Origin: Verrucomicrobiia bacterium
GTDB lineage: Bacteria > Verrucomicrobiota > Verrucomicrobiia > Limisphaerales > Fontisphaeraceae
Direction of reading: 5' to 3'
Length of the DNA: 64,000 nt
NCBI GenBank assembly: GCA_026414565.1
Contig: JAOAIT010000018.1
Coordinates: 186,001-250,000 of the forward strand
Shown in pieces: positions 26,232 to 38,900 of this stretch; position 1 is the first letter of the stretch; each line of letters starts with the position of its first letter. The position numbers and the translations under genes are program-made. Below the pieces are notes generated by a model. It was not told where the DNA came from. It made no database searches and worked only from the letters and a program-made list of their open reading frames with translations.

Positions 26232-28103
26232 ATGACAGTGACCGATGATGGCACCACCCCGGTCGAACGACAACGACTCGAAGTGGACATTGTTTGCGTG
26301 GGATTTGGACCGGCGACAGCGGGATTCTTAACCACGCTCAGCCGCTACCTAGTCAATCCGGACGGCACGCCAGCCCTGCCCAGTCGCGTTTGTCCCGGGA
26401 TGCCCCTGCAAGTGGTCTGTTACGAGCGGGCGGATGATGTAGGCTTTGCTGTTTCCGGCGTCGTCACCCGCGCCCGGGCGATTCGCCAAAGTTTCCCTGA
26501 TCTGGACCCCGCCCAGATACCCATGGCGGCCCCCGTGGCCGAGGAAAAAGTGCTTTACCTGTTGGACCCCGTCGGTGCCAGCCGGCGTTCGGCGGGTTTG
26601 CGGGTGGCCGATAAGGTGATCCAAGGCCTGCGCTGGGCCCTGCCTTGCGAGCATCAGGCCATGGAGCTGCCATGGACACCTGAATTTCTGCACAAATCGC
26701 CGGGTTTGGTGATGTCTCTTGGGCAGTTCAACCAGTGGGTTGCTTCGCAGCTCTTGAGCTCGGGGCTGGTGCAAATCTGGCCGGGCACGCCCGTAGCTCA
26801 ACCGTTGATAGAGGGGGACAGGGTCAAGGGAGTTCGTTTGGTGGATCAAGGGACGGACAAGTTGGGACGCCCCGAGGCCGGCTACCTGCCCGGCATGGAG
26901 GTGCTCGCCGATCTCACCGTGGTTGGCGACGGGCCGGTAGGGCCGATTGGCCAGCTCTTGGACCAGCACTTTGGCCTGCCTGCAGGCCATCATCAGCACG
27001 ATTGGGCGGTGGGGATGAAAGTCGTGGTGGACCTGCCGGAAGGAGTGGACTTGAAACCCGGCACCGTCCTGCACACCTTTGGTTATCCAGAGCCGGAAAT
27101 TTTTGGTTTTCTTTACGTACATCCTCAGCGCGTGGCCTCCCTGGGCATTTTTGTGCCCTCCTGGTTTGACAGTCCGGTGCGAAATGCCTACCGCTACCTG
27201 CAACATTGGATGCAGCATCCGTATCTATGGCGATACCTCAAAGGCGGCACCTTGCGCTCTTGGGGAGCCAAATCCTTGCAAGAATCCGGGCGCCGCGGTG
27301 AGCCCTATCTTGCGGGTAACGGTTATGCCCGCATCGGCGAAGGCTCCGGCGCCACCAACGTTCTCACCGGCTCCGGGGTGGACGAAGCCTGGCACACCGG
27401 AGTCCTGTTGGCCGAAAGCGTGGTGGAATTGGCCAAGGCCGGCCAGCCCTACACCCGCGAAAACCTGGAACGCACCTATGTCAAACGCCGCCGCGAGAGC
27501 TGGCTGGATAAGGAATCCCAAATCGCGGAGCGCAGTCGCGACGGTTTCCAGCGCGGCGTTCTGACCGGCATGATGGGCATGGCGCTGGCCGGTTTAACTC
27601 AGGGCAAACTGGCCGTGAAAGGCCGTCCTCTGCCTCCCCATGGCCGGGTGCCAACCCTGGAAGAATATTACGCCGGTAAAATTGCACCGGAGGAAATCGC
27701 GCGGATTCGCCAAGAATGCCACAGCCGCGGGACTTCAGTTCACGGTGCCCTGATGGAACGGGCAGGTTGGCCGCCCATTGAGTACGATGGCCGGTTGCTC
27801 GTGTCGCATCAGGATGCCCTGCTGATGGGCGGCAAGGTACAGGCGCCGCCCGGTTATGCCGATCATGTGTTGTTTCTGTACCCTCGCCTGTGCGAAAGCT
27901 GCGGGACGCAAGTTTGTGTCGAACTGTGCTCCGGCCAGGCCATTGCCCCTGGTCCGCATGGGGTTCCCCTATTTGACCGCGAAAAGTGTGTGCATTGTGG
28001 CGCCTGTCTTTGGAATTGTGCACAGGCCAATCCGGAGCGTCCCGAGCAGGGCAACATTGCCTTTCGGGCAGGTGCCGGCGGCTTGCACTCGGCAGAAAAT
28101 TAG
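26232..28103 (+). CDS. ETF-quinone oxidoreductase-like flavoprotein with eight C-terminal cysteines
   Basis: 623 residues from the ATG at 26232; a GTG at 26220 is also in frame. Residues 10-80 hold the FAD dinucleotide fold (VDIVCVGFGPATAG). The middle follows the ETF-quinone oxidoreductase/FixC pattern, with GEGSGATNVLTGSGVDEAWHTG cut short here. The C-terminus carries two cysteine groups: Cys 554, 557, 562 and 566, and a classic ferredoxin set Cys 586, 589, 592 and 596 (CVHCGACLWNC). Standard ETF-QO has one 4Fe-4S cluster with four cysteines. It is expected to pass electrons from a flavoprotein to quinone at the membrane. No etfAB genes are adjacent. Confidence 0.85.
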   Translation: MTVTDDGTTPVERQRLEVDIVCVGFGPATAGFLTTLSRYLVNPDGTPALPSRVCPGMPLQVVCYERADDVGFAVSGVVTRARAIRQSFPDLDPAQIPMAAPVAEEKVLYLLDPVGASRRSAGLRVADKVIQGLRWALPCEHQAMELPWTPEFLHKSPGLVMSLGQFNQWVASQLLSSGLVQIWPGTPVAQPLIEGDRVKGVRLVDQGTDKLGRPEAGYLPGMEVLADLTVVGDGPVGPIGQLLDQHFGLPAGHHQHDWAVGMKVVVDLPEGVDLKPGTVLHTFGYPEPEIFGFLYVHPQRVASLGIFVPSWFDSPVRNAYRYLQHWMQHPYLWRYLKGGTLRSWGAKSLQESGRRGEPYLAGNGYARIGEGSGATNVLTGSGVDEAWHTGVLLAESVVELAKAGQPYTRENLERTYVKRRRESWLDKESQIAERSRDGFQRGVLTGMMGMALAGLTQGKLAVKGRPLPPHGRVPTLEEYYAGKIAPEEIARIRQECHSRGTSVHGALMERAGWPPIEYDGRLLVSHQDALLMGGKVQAPPGYADHVLFLYPRLCESCGTQVCVELCSGQAIAPGPHGVPLFDREKCVHCGACLWNCAQANPERPEQGNIAFRAGAGGLHSAEN

Positions 28104-28166
28104 CCATCGGTTAAAAGGAATTGATGACAGTCTTGCCCTAGGGTGGCCAGAAATGGGACTTGCTTC

Positions 28167-29216
28167 ATGCTAACGAAACAAGCGCGAATATCCTATGTGC
28201 TGATGGCGGTGTTGCTGCTGCTCATTGGAGTATTACACCTCGCCACGCTCGTGCTGACGGCCCTCTTTGGTTATTTTGCCCTGCGGGTTTTCAGTTTTGG
28301 CCGCAGCAAGGCGGTAGCCTTGGTTTTGTATGTCTTGGTCGTGATGGCTATAGGGTATGGTCTGTTTTATTTCACTCGCCAGGCCGTGGTGGCGTTCCCG
28401 GCCATCGCCGAAAAAACCATCCCCGCCATCGTGGACTATGCCCAGAAACAGGAGATTGATTTGCCTTTTACAGATTATGAGAGCTTGAAGTCACTGGCGG
28501 TGGAAGAAATCAAGGATCGTTTCGCTAATCTGGGAACCTACGTGCGCCGGGTATTGTTTGAAATTGCCTCCCTCATCATCGGTCTGGTCGTGGCGGCCAG
28601 CCTGTTCATTAATGCCCGCTGGCAGGTGGAAGGTGATCCACATGCCGTTTCCGACAGTTTATATGCCCTCGTCAGTCGCGAGCTGGGTTTGCGATTCAAA
28701 ACGTTTTACCGCAGTTTTGCCACGGTCATTGGGGCCCAGTTGGTCATCTCGGCCATCAATACCACCCTCACGGCCATATTTCTGGCGTACAATCATTTTC
28801 CGCATCTGCCGGTGCTGGTTATTTTTACCTTTCTCTGTGGCCTCCTGCCCATCATTGGCAACCTCATGAGCAACACCTTGATCATTGGGGTGGGTTTTAC
28901 CATTTCGCCGCAAATGGCCTTGTTTGCGCTCGTTTTTCTGGTGGTGATTCACAAACTGGAATACTTCCTGAACAGTAAAATCATTGGGGAGCGCATCAAA
29001 AACCCCATGTGGTTGACTCTGTTGGGTTTGGTGCTGGGGGAGCAACTGATGGGAATTCCGGGCATGATCCTGGCGCCCGTGGTTCTGCATTACATCAAGG
29101 TTGAGGCCAGCCGTAATAAAATCTCCGATCTGGACGGCTCTGCATCGGGCCAGCCGGGAGTTGGTCCCGCTCCCGGAGAGGATGTTTCCATACCCGCCCC
29201 CGGCGCAACTCCGTGA
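28167..29216 (+). CDS. AI-2E family transporter
   Basis: 349 residues from the ATG at 28167; a GTG at 28143 is in frame. It has two N-terminal membrane helices, another near residue 55, a soluble central helix-rich section, and a C-terminal block of helices with VLVIFTFLCGLLPIIGNL and LVVIHKLEYFLNSKIIGERI, plus GEQLMGIPGMILAPV. These are hallmarks of the AI-2E/TqsA/PerM family. Members export or permeate varied small molecules or act as Na+/H+ antiporters, so the substrate cannot be stated. A Pro/Gly-rich tail ends the protein. It lies 63 bases downstream of the ETF-QO-like gene. Confidence 0.88.
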   Translation: MLTKQARISYVLMAVLLLLIGVLHLATLVLTALFGYFALRVFSFGRSKAVALVLYVLVVMAIGYGLFYFTRQAVVAFPAIAEKTIPAIVDYAQKQEIDLPFTDYESLKSLAVEEIKDRFANLGTYVRRVLFEIASLIIGLVVAASLFINARWQVEGDPHAVSDSLYALVSRELGLRFKTFYRSFATVIGAQLVISAINTTLTAIFLAYNHFPHLPVLVIFTFLCGLLPIIGNLMSNTLIIGVGFTISPQMALFALVFLVVIHKLEYFLNSKIIGERIKNPMWLTLLGLVLGEQLMGIPGMILAPVVLHYIKVEASRNKISDLDGSASGQPGVGPAPGEDVSIPAPGATP

Positions 29217-29280
29217 CCTGCACAATTTTAATAGCAGCCCGACTGCGTGCGCGCTAACTTCAAATCACTGAAACAGACTT

Positions 29281-29826
29281 ATGGAATACGGAACTACGAT
29301 AGAACTTAAGCGCGATTGTGAGGCGGTGCAGATTCCCTCCGGCGAGCGGGCCGTCCTGGCGAAAGGCACGCAAGTGCAAATTACGCAAACCTTGGGCGGA
29401 ACCTACACCGTCTATACCCCCCATGGGTTGTTTCGTATCGCCGCCAAGGACGCCGATGCACTCGGCGCCGAGGTGGGCCAGTCCGCCCCGGCGGCTGCCG
29501 AAGCCTCCGGCCCCCTCACCGAAGAGGCCGTTTGGGCGGTGCTCAAGACTTGTTATGACCCGGAAATCCCGGTGAACATTGTGGATTTGGGCCTGGTGTA
29601 TGATCTGCACATTGAACCCACCCCCTCCGGCCGGAGCAAAGTCGCCGTCAAAATGACCCTGACCGCTCCAGGGTGCGGCATGGGGCCGGTCATTGCCCGC
29701 GATGCCCAGGAAAAAATCTTGAGCCTGCCGGGCGTGGAAGAGGCTGATGTGGAAGTGGTGTGGGACCCGCCCTGGCATCAGTCCATGATCAGCGTGGAAG
29801 GGCGCCGCATTCTGGGCTTGGAGTAA
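29281..29826 (+). CDS. sufT: SufT-like Fe-S assembly protein (MIP18/DUF59 family)
   Basis: 181 residues. A beta-rich N-terminal 65 residues (IELKRDCEAVQIPSGE, then LGGTYTVYTPHGLFRI) are typical of the SufT family and absent from short DUF59 proteins. From residue about 80 comes the MIP18/DUF59 domain with CYDPEIPVNIVDLGLVYD and the TAPGCGMGPVI motif carrying the conserved Cys. SufT-type proteins help mature or distribute iron-sulfur clusters. No suf genes are adjacent, but the ETF-QO-like gene 1.2 kb upstream encodes a probable Fe-S client. The start is the ATG at 29281. Confidence 0.88.
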   Translation: MEYGTTIELKRDCEAVQIPSGERAVLAKGTQVQITQTLGGTYTVYTPHGLFRIAAKDADALGAEVGQSAPAAAEASGPLTEEAVWAVLKTCYDPEIPVNIVDLGLVYDLHIEPTPSGRSKVAVKMTLTAPGCGMGPVIARDAQEKILSLPGVEEADVEVVWDPPWHQSMISVEGRRILGLE

Positions 29827-29867
29827 ATCCGCCGCGGATCTGACCGACGTTGTCATAATTTATCTGA

Positions 29868-29886
29868 CAGGCAATTAAGTTGCCTG
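29868..29886. other. Hairpin between sufT and the giant surface-protein gene
   Basis: Arms CAGGCAA and TTGCCTG pair perfectly across a five-base loop. No T-run follows on either strand, so it is not a classical terminator. It could attenuate transcription leaving sufT, or act as an operator for the large gene that starts 67 bases later. Confidence 0.4.
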
Positions 29887-29953
29887 AAAGTGCCTATTTC
29901 ATGTTAATTTCCTGTCCCCGAAAACGCATTTGTGCTACATTTGGGTGACAACC

Positions 29954-32900
29954 ATGAAGTTTTTTCGTGCTCCCGCGACCGCGGCGGTGGTGGTCGGTAT
30001 GGTTTTAGGGTATGCAGTCACCGCTCACGGCCAAACCACCAATGGGGTGTTGCGGGAGGTTTTTAGGGGAATCAGCACAGGCACAATATCCGCCCTTACC
30101 AGCGCTCCCAATTACCCCAACAACCCCGACCTCGAGGAAGTTTTAACTCAATTTTTTGAGTGTCCCCGGGAATTTTCTGATTATTACGGCACCCGGCTTC
30201 GGGCCCTACTCATCCCTCCGGTCACCGGCACCTATTATTTTTATATCGCCAGCGATGATCAGGGGCAGTTGTTCCTTAGTTCCGATGAAAACCCGGCCAA
30301 TAAACAATTAATAGCCAGCGTCAATTCCTGGACCGCCGCCCGCGAATACAATAAAGAACCCAATCAACGCTCGGCCGGCATTGTTTTGACCAATGGCCGC
30401 CGGTATTACATCGAGGCCTTGCAGGCGGAAGGGGCAGGGGGGGACAATCTGGCCGTGGCCTGGCAAATGCCCGGGCAGCAGCCCCTGCAGAATAACGCTG
30501 ATCCTATTCCGGCCATTTACGCGGTTCCCTATGGCCTGGGACCGCCCACAATCACCACGCAACCGCAAAATATCAGCGTCGTGGAGGGCGGCTCCGGCAG
30601 CTTCTCCGTGGCCTTGGCCCGCTATATCGGCGCTACTTTCCAGTGGTATAAAAACGGCCTGCCGGTGGCGGGGGGTACCAATGCCATGCTTACGGTGGGG
30701 CCGGTGGCCTTGAGCGACAATGGCGCAACCTTCCGATGTGCCATTACCAATGCCTACGGCGGCACCAATTCCCTCGTCGCCACACTCACCGTGACCGCCG
30801 ACATCACCCCGCCGGTTTTCCAATCCGGTGCCTGGCTGGGACATCCACAGGTGTTGTCGCTCCTCTTTTCGGAACCGCTCGAGGCGGCTTCCGCCACCAA
30901 CCCCGCCAACTATTCCATTGCTAGTGGGTTTCAAGTCTTGGGTGCCGGTTTTGGGCCGGACACGCGAACGGTGGTTCTATACACCACCCCGCTGACCAAT
31001 GTGACTTCCGTGACCGTCACGGTTAACAACGTGCGTGATCGCGCCACCACCCCCAACACCATCCCGGCCAACAGCACCCGCACCATCAGTTTGAGCGTGA
31101 CCCCGCTGGATTCAGCTTTACGCTGGCCCGCCCGCGAACCGGCCGGCCCGGCCACCCGCAACGGCCCGCTGGTGATCAGCGAAATCATGTATAACCCCAC
31201 CAACCGCAGCGACGGCCGGGATTTGGAATTTCTGGAAATTTACAATGCCCAGTTGTGGCCGGAAGAAATCGGTGGTTTTCGCATTACGGGCGCAGTCGAA
31301 TACACATTCCCCACAGGTACTGTCATACAAGCCAACAGTCGTTTGGTGGTGGCCGCGGTGCCGGCGGATGTACAAGCGGTTTATGGAATCAGCGGGGTCC
31401 TGGGACCGTTCAGCGGCCGATTGCAAAACGAAGGAGGCACCTTGCGCCTGCGCAATCATCTGGGGGCTGTGCTCTTTGAGGTGGAATATTCCGACGACTG
31501 GCCCTGGCCGGCCGCTGCCGACGGCGGGGGACATTCGCTGGTGCTCGCCCGGCCCTCTTATGGGGCCAACGATCCGCGGGCCTGGGCCGCCAGTGAACGC
31601 CTCGGTGGCTCACCGGGCACTGACGAACCCGTGATGGTTAATCTCTACCGCGCCATCATGTTCAACGAGGTGATGCCCTATCCCGGACAGGGAGAGCAGC
31701 CCTTCCTCGAGTTGTTCAACTACGCTGCAGGCGGATTAAATCTCTCCGGTTGTATTCTCACGGATGAAACAGGCACCAACCGCTATGTATTTCCAGCCAA
31801 TACCGTCATACCCGGCATGGGCTTTTTGGCCATTTCCCAAAGTCAACTGGGTTGGTCGCTCAATCCAGAGGGGGGCAAGCTATTCTTGCGAGATCCTTCG
31901 CAGATCAGGGTGATTGATGCGGTAAAGTATCCGGGGGTGGAGGCTGGACGCTCTTGGGGCCGCAGCCCGGATGGCGGCATCGAATTCTCCCACCTGACCA
32001 CCCCTACCGCAGGACGGGCCAATGCCGCCCCGCTGACGCCGGAAGTGGTAATCCATGAAATCATGTTCGATCCCATCACTGAAAATGCCGATGATGAATT
32101 TATTGAATTGCACAATCCGGGCTCGCAGCCGGTCAACCTCAGCAAATGGAGAATTCGCGGAGATGTCAGTTATACCTTCCCCAACCCTACCGTCATCCAA
32201 CCGGGCGGCTTTCTCGTCATTGGCGCGAACACCAGTTACCTGCGGACGCGCTACCCCAATCTGAATGCCCAGAACTCCGTGGGAGATTACCAGGGGCGCC
32301 TTGCCAATCGCGGCGGCTGGCTGCGTCTGGAAAAGCCGGTCCAACTGTTCTACACCAATCAAAATGCCCAGGTGGCGGAAGCCAAATACGAGGTGGTGGT
32401 CCATCAAGCGCGCTTTCAGGCTGGCGGCCGCTGGCCGGCATGGACGGGTGGCGGCGGCAGCAGTCAGGAGCTGGTGGACCCCCGGGTTAACGGCCTCTGG
32501 GCCATGGCCTGGCGGGGTTCCGACGAATCTGGCCAGTCGGATTGGGTGGTGATTCAGCACACGGGTGTGTTGGATAACGGCATGGATACCGCTGACTCTT
32601 TGCAGGTACTCCTGCTGGGGCCGGGGGAGTGTCTGGTGGACGATGTCGAGGTCATCCCTGCCGGTGGCACCAATCTGGTGTTGAACGGCTCGTTTAACCA
32701 GGACGCCAGCGGATGGTTCTTTCAAGGCACCCATTGCCGCTCCAGTTGGGAGCCGCTGCAAGGTTACGGCGGCCCGGGCTGCCTCTATGTGCGCGCCAGC
32801 TCCCGCGGTGACACGGGGGCCAACCGCATTCGCACCCGCCTGGCTCGCACATTGAATGCCGGCGAAACGGCCACGATTCGTGCCCGGGTCAAGTGGCTCA

Positions 32901-35900
32901 AGGGACATCCAGAAATTCTGCTGCGTTTGCGAGGTAATTACCTCGAAGCTACCGGCAACATGTTGTCCAAGAGCAATTTCGGCACCCCAGGCCGTGCCAG
33001 CCGGCCGCTGGGAAATGGAGCCCCGGTGATCATGGACGTCACCCATAGTCCGGTATTACCCACCGCCGGCCAGACGGTGCGGGTCATTGCGCGGGTTTTT
33101 GATCCGGACGGTCTGTCCGCTTTGTTTGTGCGTTACCGGGTGGACCCCGCCACCAATTGGAATAGTGTGGCCATGTCCTACCACGGCGCTGGCTATTACT
33201 CAGCTTCCATTCCCGCCCAATCATCAGGAGCAGTAGCAGCCTTTTACATTCTGGCGGCCGATCTGTACGGCTTGACCCGGCAGTTTCCTGAGGACGCCCC
33301 CGAGCGCGAATGTTTGATCCGTTGGGGTGAATCCACTCCTTCCGGGCAACTGGGCGTGTATCGCATGTGGCTGACCCAGAAGACCATTAATCAATGGACC
33401 ACCCGTGAGAAACTCAGCAATGATCCGCTGGACGGTACTTTTGTCTATGGCAATTCGCGGGTGATTTATAATGCTGGCAACCAGTACAGTGGCAGTCCCT
33501 GGCATTCACCGGGCTTCAACTCGCCCCTGTCGGGGTTCTGCGACTTCGCCTTGAGTTTTCCTCCCGATGAGCCCTTGCTGGGCAGTGAGGAACTGACTCT
33601 CCAATGGCCGGGCAATGGGGGAGGGGACGGCACCGCCCAGGGCGAGCAACATGCCTACTGGCTGGCTTATCAACTGGGCCTGCCGTATTGCTATCGTCGT
33701 CCGGTGCATTTCTACGTCAACGGTAATCGGCGTGGCGATCCCACCATTGAGGATGTGCAACAGCCCAACCGGGAATTTGTCCAAACGTGGTATCCGGATC
33801 AACCACGCGGCGATTTGCATAAAATCCAGATTTGGTTTGAATTTGACGACCAGGCCAGCACTTTCGCAGCCGCAGGGGCCAACCTTGGCAATTACACCAC
33901 CACCGGCGGACAGAAAAAACTGGCGGTGTATCGGTGGACGTGGAGCAAGCGTGCCTATGGCAACCAGGGCAACAACTACACCAACCTCTTCCGCCTGGTG
34001 GACGCCGCCAACACCTCCGCGAGTGGAGAAAATTACACGCGGGCCATTGAGGCCGTCATAGATGTCAACCAATGGGCCCGCCATTTCCTGGTGGAAAAAC
34101 TGGTGGGCAACTGGGACAGTTATGGCAATGGTGGCGGCCAAAATATGTACACCTACATGCCCCAGGGCGGCACCTGGAAGATGTTAATCTGGGATATTGA
34201 TTTCGCCTTTTATTCCGGCAGTCCCACCGACGGTTTGTTCGGTTTTACTGATGGGCCTCTTTCGCGGCTCTTCAGCCATCCCCCCTTCGCCCGGGCCTAC
34301 TGGCGAGCCATTAAGGACGCGGCGGAAGGGCCACTGCAGCCCTCGCGCTCCAATACCATTTTAGACTATCGCTACAATGCCTTGCGCGCCAACGGCATCA
34401 GCCTTTCGGCGCCGGACAACATTAAGAATTACATCAGCGGGCGGTTGCAATACCTGCAAAACACCGTGCTGCCGCAAATCGCCAGCCCTTTTCAGGTCAC
34501 CTCATTGCCCGGCGGGAACTGGACCACCAACCGCAACTTGTTGACGCTCTCCGGCACCGCCCCCATCGAGGTTGAATCCATTACCATCAACGGCATACCC
34601 GTGCCGGTGGTATGGACAACGGTTACTAATTGGACAGCCTCCTGGGCTTTGCAGCCCGGCACGCAAACGCTCACCGTGGCCGCGCTGAATGGACGGGGAC
34701 AAACCCTGTCCACCACCACCCGCACGGTGACCTATACTGGCACGCCGGAATCCCCTTCAGACGTTTTGGTTATTAATGAGATCATGTACCAACCCCCCTG
34801 GCCGGGGGCGGAATATGTGGAAATCTATAATCGTTCGCAAAACAATGCGTTCGATCTGTCCAACTGGCGGTTGCATGGCGTGGATTATCAATTCCCTCTC
34901 GGCACCATCATTCAACCCAATGGTTACCTGGTGGTGGCCAAAAGCATTGCCGCCTTCAACACTGCTTATGGCGCTTCGCCAGCCGTCATCGGGGAGTTTG
35001 GCGGCAATTTGGACAAGGACGGGGAAGTCATTCGTTTGGAGAAACCGGCCTCAGATACCAACCTGCTGGAGGTCGTGGACGAGGTTTATTATGAGACCAT
35101 GCCACCCTGGCCGGTCGTAGGCGCCCAAGAGGGGGCATCCCTGCAACTGCGCGATGCGGCCCAGGACAACAGCCGGGCTGCCAATTGGACCGCTCTGACC
35201 ACCAACCTGGCTGCGCCGCCAGCATGGCGGTTCATTTCCGCCAGCGGGGTTGCCGGCAGCGGGGTCATTTATGTGTATCTCCAAACCGCCGGCGATTGTT
35301 ACATTGACGATTTGAAATTGGTGGCTGGAAGCAATCCGGACTCCGGCGCCAACCTGCTGGTCAACGGCGATTTTGAAAGTCCTTTGGCCGGCACGTGGAA
35401 TGTATCCGCCAACCATGCGGGCTCCTATATTGATACCGCAGTCAAGCGCAGCGGCAATTCCAGTTTACATCTCATGGCCTCCAGCGGCGGCACCACTCGT
35501 GATTCTTCCATCTGGCAGGATGCCTCCAGCCGCCTGACCCAGGGACAAACTTATACCTTGAGTTTCTGGTATTTGCCGGGAGCCAGCGGCGGGCCATTAA
35601 CGATCCGGTTCTCCGGCAGTTGGATTCGCATTGATGCCAATTTGGGCGCCGCCCAGGTCCAACGGGCCACTCCGGGCGCACCCAATTCGGTCGCCACCTC
35701 CCTGCCTGCCTTCCCGTCATTATGGCTCAACGAAGTTCAACCGTTGAACGTTTCTGGCCTGCGGGATCGTTTTAACGAAGCCGAGCCATGGGTGGAGCTT
35801 TTCAACAGCGGCACCAATACCGTCAGCCTTTCGGGGTTTTACCTGGCCAGCCAGTTCACCAACCTTGCCCAGTGGGCTTTTCCTACCAACGCCTCCATCG

Positions 35901-38900
35901 GGCCGAGGCAATTTTTGACCGTATGGCTTGACGGTGAACCCGGCGAAACCAGCTCCAACGAGTTGCATGCCTCCTTCCGGTTGACCTCGCCCACCGGCAG
36001 TGTAGCTCTGGCCCGGCTAGTGGGTGGGCAAACCAGCCTGGTGCACCACTTAAACTTCCGCGTGCCGGGACCGGACCGCAGTTACGGTTTGTATCCCGAT
36101 GGCCGGGCAGCCAGACGACAAATCTTCGCCCTGCCCACACCAGGCGCAACCAACAACCCGGCTTACCCGCCTGTTTCGGTGTTCATCAATGAGTGGATGG
36201 CGGATAATGTCAGCGCCCTGGCCGATCCTGCGGATGGCAACTTCGAAGACTGGTTTGAATTATTCAATGCCGGCAACACTACCGCAGACCTTTCAGGTTA
36301 CTACCTCTCCGATGATTTGGCCAACGCCTTCAAGTGGCGCATCCCGCAGGGCACCCTCATGCCCCCGCGCAGTTATTTATTGGTTTGGGCCGATGGCGAG
36401 CCTGAGCAAAACAGCGGCGGAGACTTGCATGCGAATTTCCGTTTGAGCGCCAGCGGAGAAAGCATCGGCTTGTATGGCCCGGACGGCACGCTGGTGGATT
36501 TGGTGGTATTTGGGCCGCAGGCCCCAGATCGCAGCGAGGGCCGATTTCCCGATGGCGCTGAATACATTGGGCCGATGAATATTGCCACCCCGCGCACTCC
36601 CAACCGGCTCAACTTTACCAACTCCCCGCCCGCGCTGGCGCCCTTGCCCAACCAGGTGGTGGCTGAGGGCACCCTCTTGACTTTTTCCTTCCAAGCCTCG
36701 GATCCGGATGCGGGACAAAATCTTGTATTCACGCTGGAACCCGGCGCCCCGCCGGGCGCCAGCGTGACGCCGGAAGGCACGTTTTCCTGGCTGCCCACTG
36801 AGGAGCAGGGTGGCCAGACCTACACCTTCACCGTCCGGGTGCGCGACAACGGCACCCCGCCGTTATCGGTTACCCAGTCATTTTCCGTTACCGTGGAAAA
36901 GGTGAATAGTGCCCCGCAGCTCCTTATCAGTGGTGATTTTGTCATCTATGAAGGCGAGCATTTTGCCCTTCTGGCTCGTGCCACTGACGGAGATCTGCCC
37001 CGGCAGAGCTTACGTTTTTCGTTGGGAGGCGAGCCTCCCTTGGGAGCGCAGATCAACCCCACCAACGGCCTGTTGACCTGGACGCCCTCGGAAATCCAGG
37101 GCCCAGGATTATATGCCCTGACCGTGCGGGTAATTGACGATGGCCAGCCGCCCCTGATGGATTCTCAAATCATTCGCATCACGGTTCTGGAGTCCAATAC
37201 TCCGCCGCGGTTTCCTCAACTCGGCCCCTTCGCCGTAGCCGCCCAGCAAAACCTGAACCTTGCTTTGAACGCGAGCGATGACGACTGGCCGGCACAGTAC
37301 TTGACATACGCCTTTGCCCAAACGCCTCCCTCCGGCGCCACCCTCACGCCAGACGGGCGCTTTAACTGGACGCCCACTTTGTCGCATACCGGCCAGACTT
37401 TCACCATCCATGTACAGGTTACAGATGATGGCATCCCACCGGCCAGTGCGACCACGGCCTTTACCGTTGTTGTTCATGGACAAAACACCGCCCCCGTGCT
37501 GGCGGCTGCAGCTTCCAACTTGGTGGCCATTACCGGCGAGGAGTTGAGGGTCACCAATGTGGCTTGGGACGCTGAAGCCCCGCCGCAAATCTTGCGATGG
37601 CAGATGCTTGCCGGGCCAACCAATGCGTCTCTGGAGGAACTTACCGGCACGTGGCGCTGGCGTCCGCAAAATTTGGACGCCGGAACGACGCAGTCGGTGC
37701 AACTGGTGGTCACGGATAATGGCCTGCCCCCGCTGAGCGCCACTCAATCCTTCGCCGTGATTGTTTTGCCTGCCGCCGCCGCTCCGCCGCTGACGGCGGT
37801 GACGCGAAGTGTGCTGGAAAGAGAACCCCTGGAATTTTTGGCCGGGCCGCTGACGAATACCTTGGGCCAGGCATTAAATTACGTCATCGTGCGGGCACCA
37901 CGTTTTGGAACAGCCACCATACTGCCTGACCAGCGTGTGCGCTACTTGTCAGGCGGCTTTTTCAACGGTATGGACACTTTCGAGATTGGCTATCTCGTCA
38001 ACGGAATCCTGGTTCGCACCGCGCCAGTGACCGTAACCGTCGGAATTGTCAATGACGTGGCTCCTTACCTGTTCGAGTTTCCGCTCAATTATCGGGCCGG
38101 GGCGCAACCGGTGGCGGTGGTCACAGGGGATTTCAATCGGGACAGCAAACTGGATGCGGCTTGTGCCAATGCGGCCGGCAATTCAATTTCACTGCTTTTT
38201 GGCAATGGGCAGGGGGGATTGGCGGCCCCTGTGGAATTGCCGATTGGGGGTGTGGTAACCCATCTGGCTACCGGCGATTTTAATCGGGACAGTCGCTTGG
38301 ATCTGGTGGTGGCAGGGGGGCGCGACAACCGCATCAGCCTCTTAATCGGGGGCGGCGATGGCACCTTTGCCTCGCCCTTCCACGTGCCCTCAGGCAGCAA
38401 CGTTACTGCCGTCGCCGTGACCGATCTCGATAAGGACGGCAAACCGGACGTCCTCTGCACGCACTTTGACGATAACACTTTGGGTATTCATTTTGGCAAC
38501 GGGGTGGGGTGGATTCGTAATTCCACGTCCATCCCAGTGGGCACTCAACCCCTGGCGTTGCTGGCTGATGACTTCAACGCCGATACCCGGCCGGATATCG
38601 CGGTGGCCGAATACGGCCAGGGGACGATCAGAATCTTGTTGGGAGCGGGAAACGGCGGCTTTTTATCACAACATACCTACATCACCGGTACCGGCCCGCG
38701 GGCCATGGCCGCCGGCGACTTCAACGGGGACGGACGCCGGGATCTGGCTGTGGCGCACAGTGACGGTCTGCTGGTCGTTCTGCGCAACGTGGGCCTGGGA
38801 CTGTTTGCGGCCACCAACCAGGTGTGGCTGGGGGGCAGCCCTGCCGGCCTCCTGGCGGCGGACATCAATCGGGACGGCCTGCTTGATTTGGTGGTCAGTG

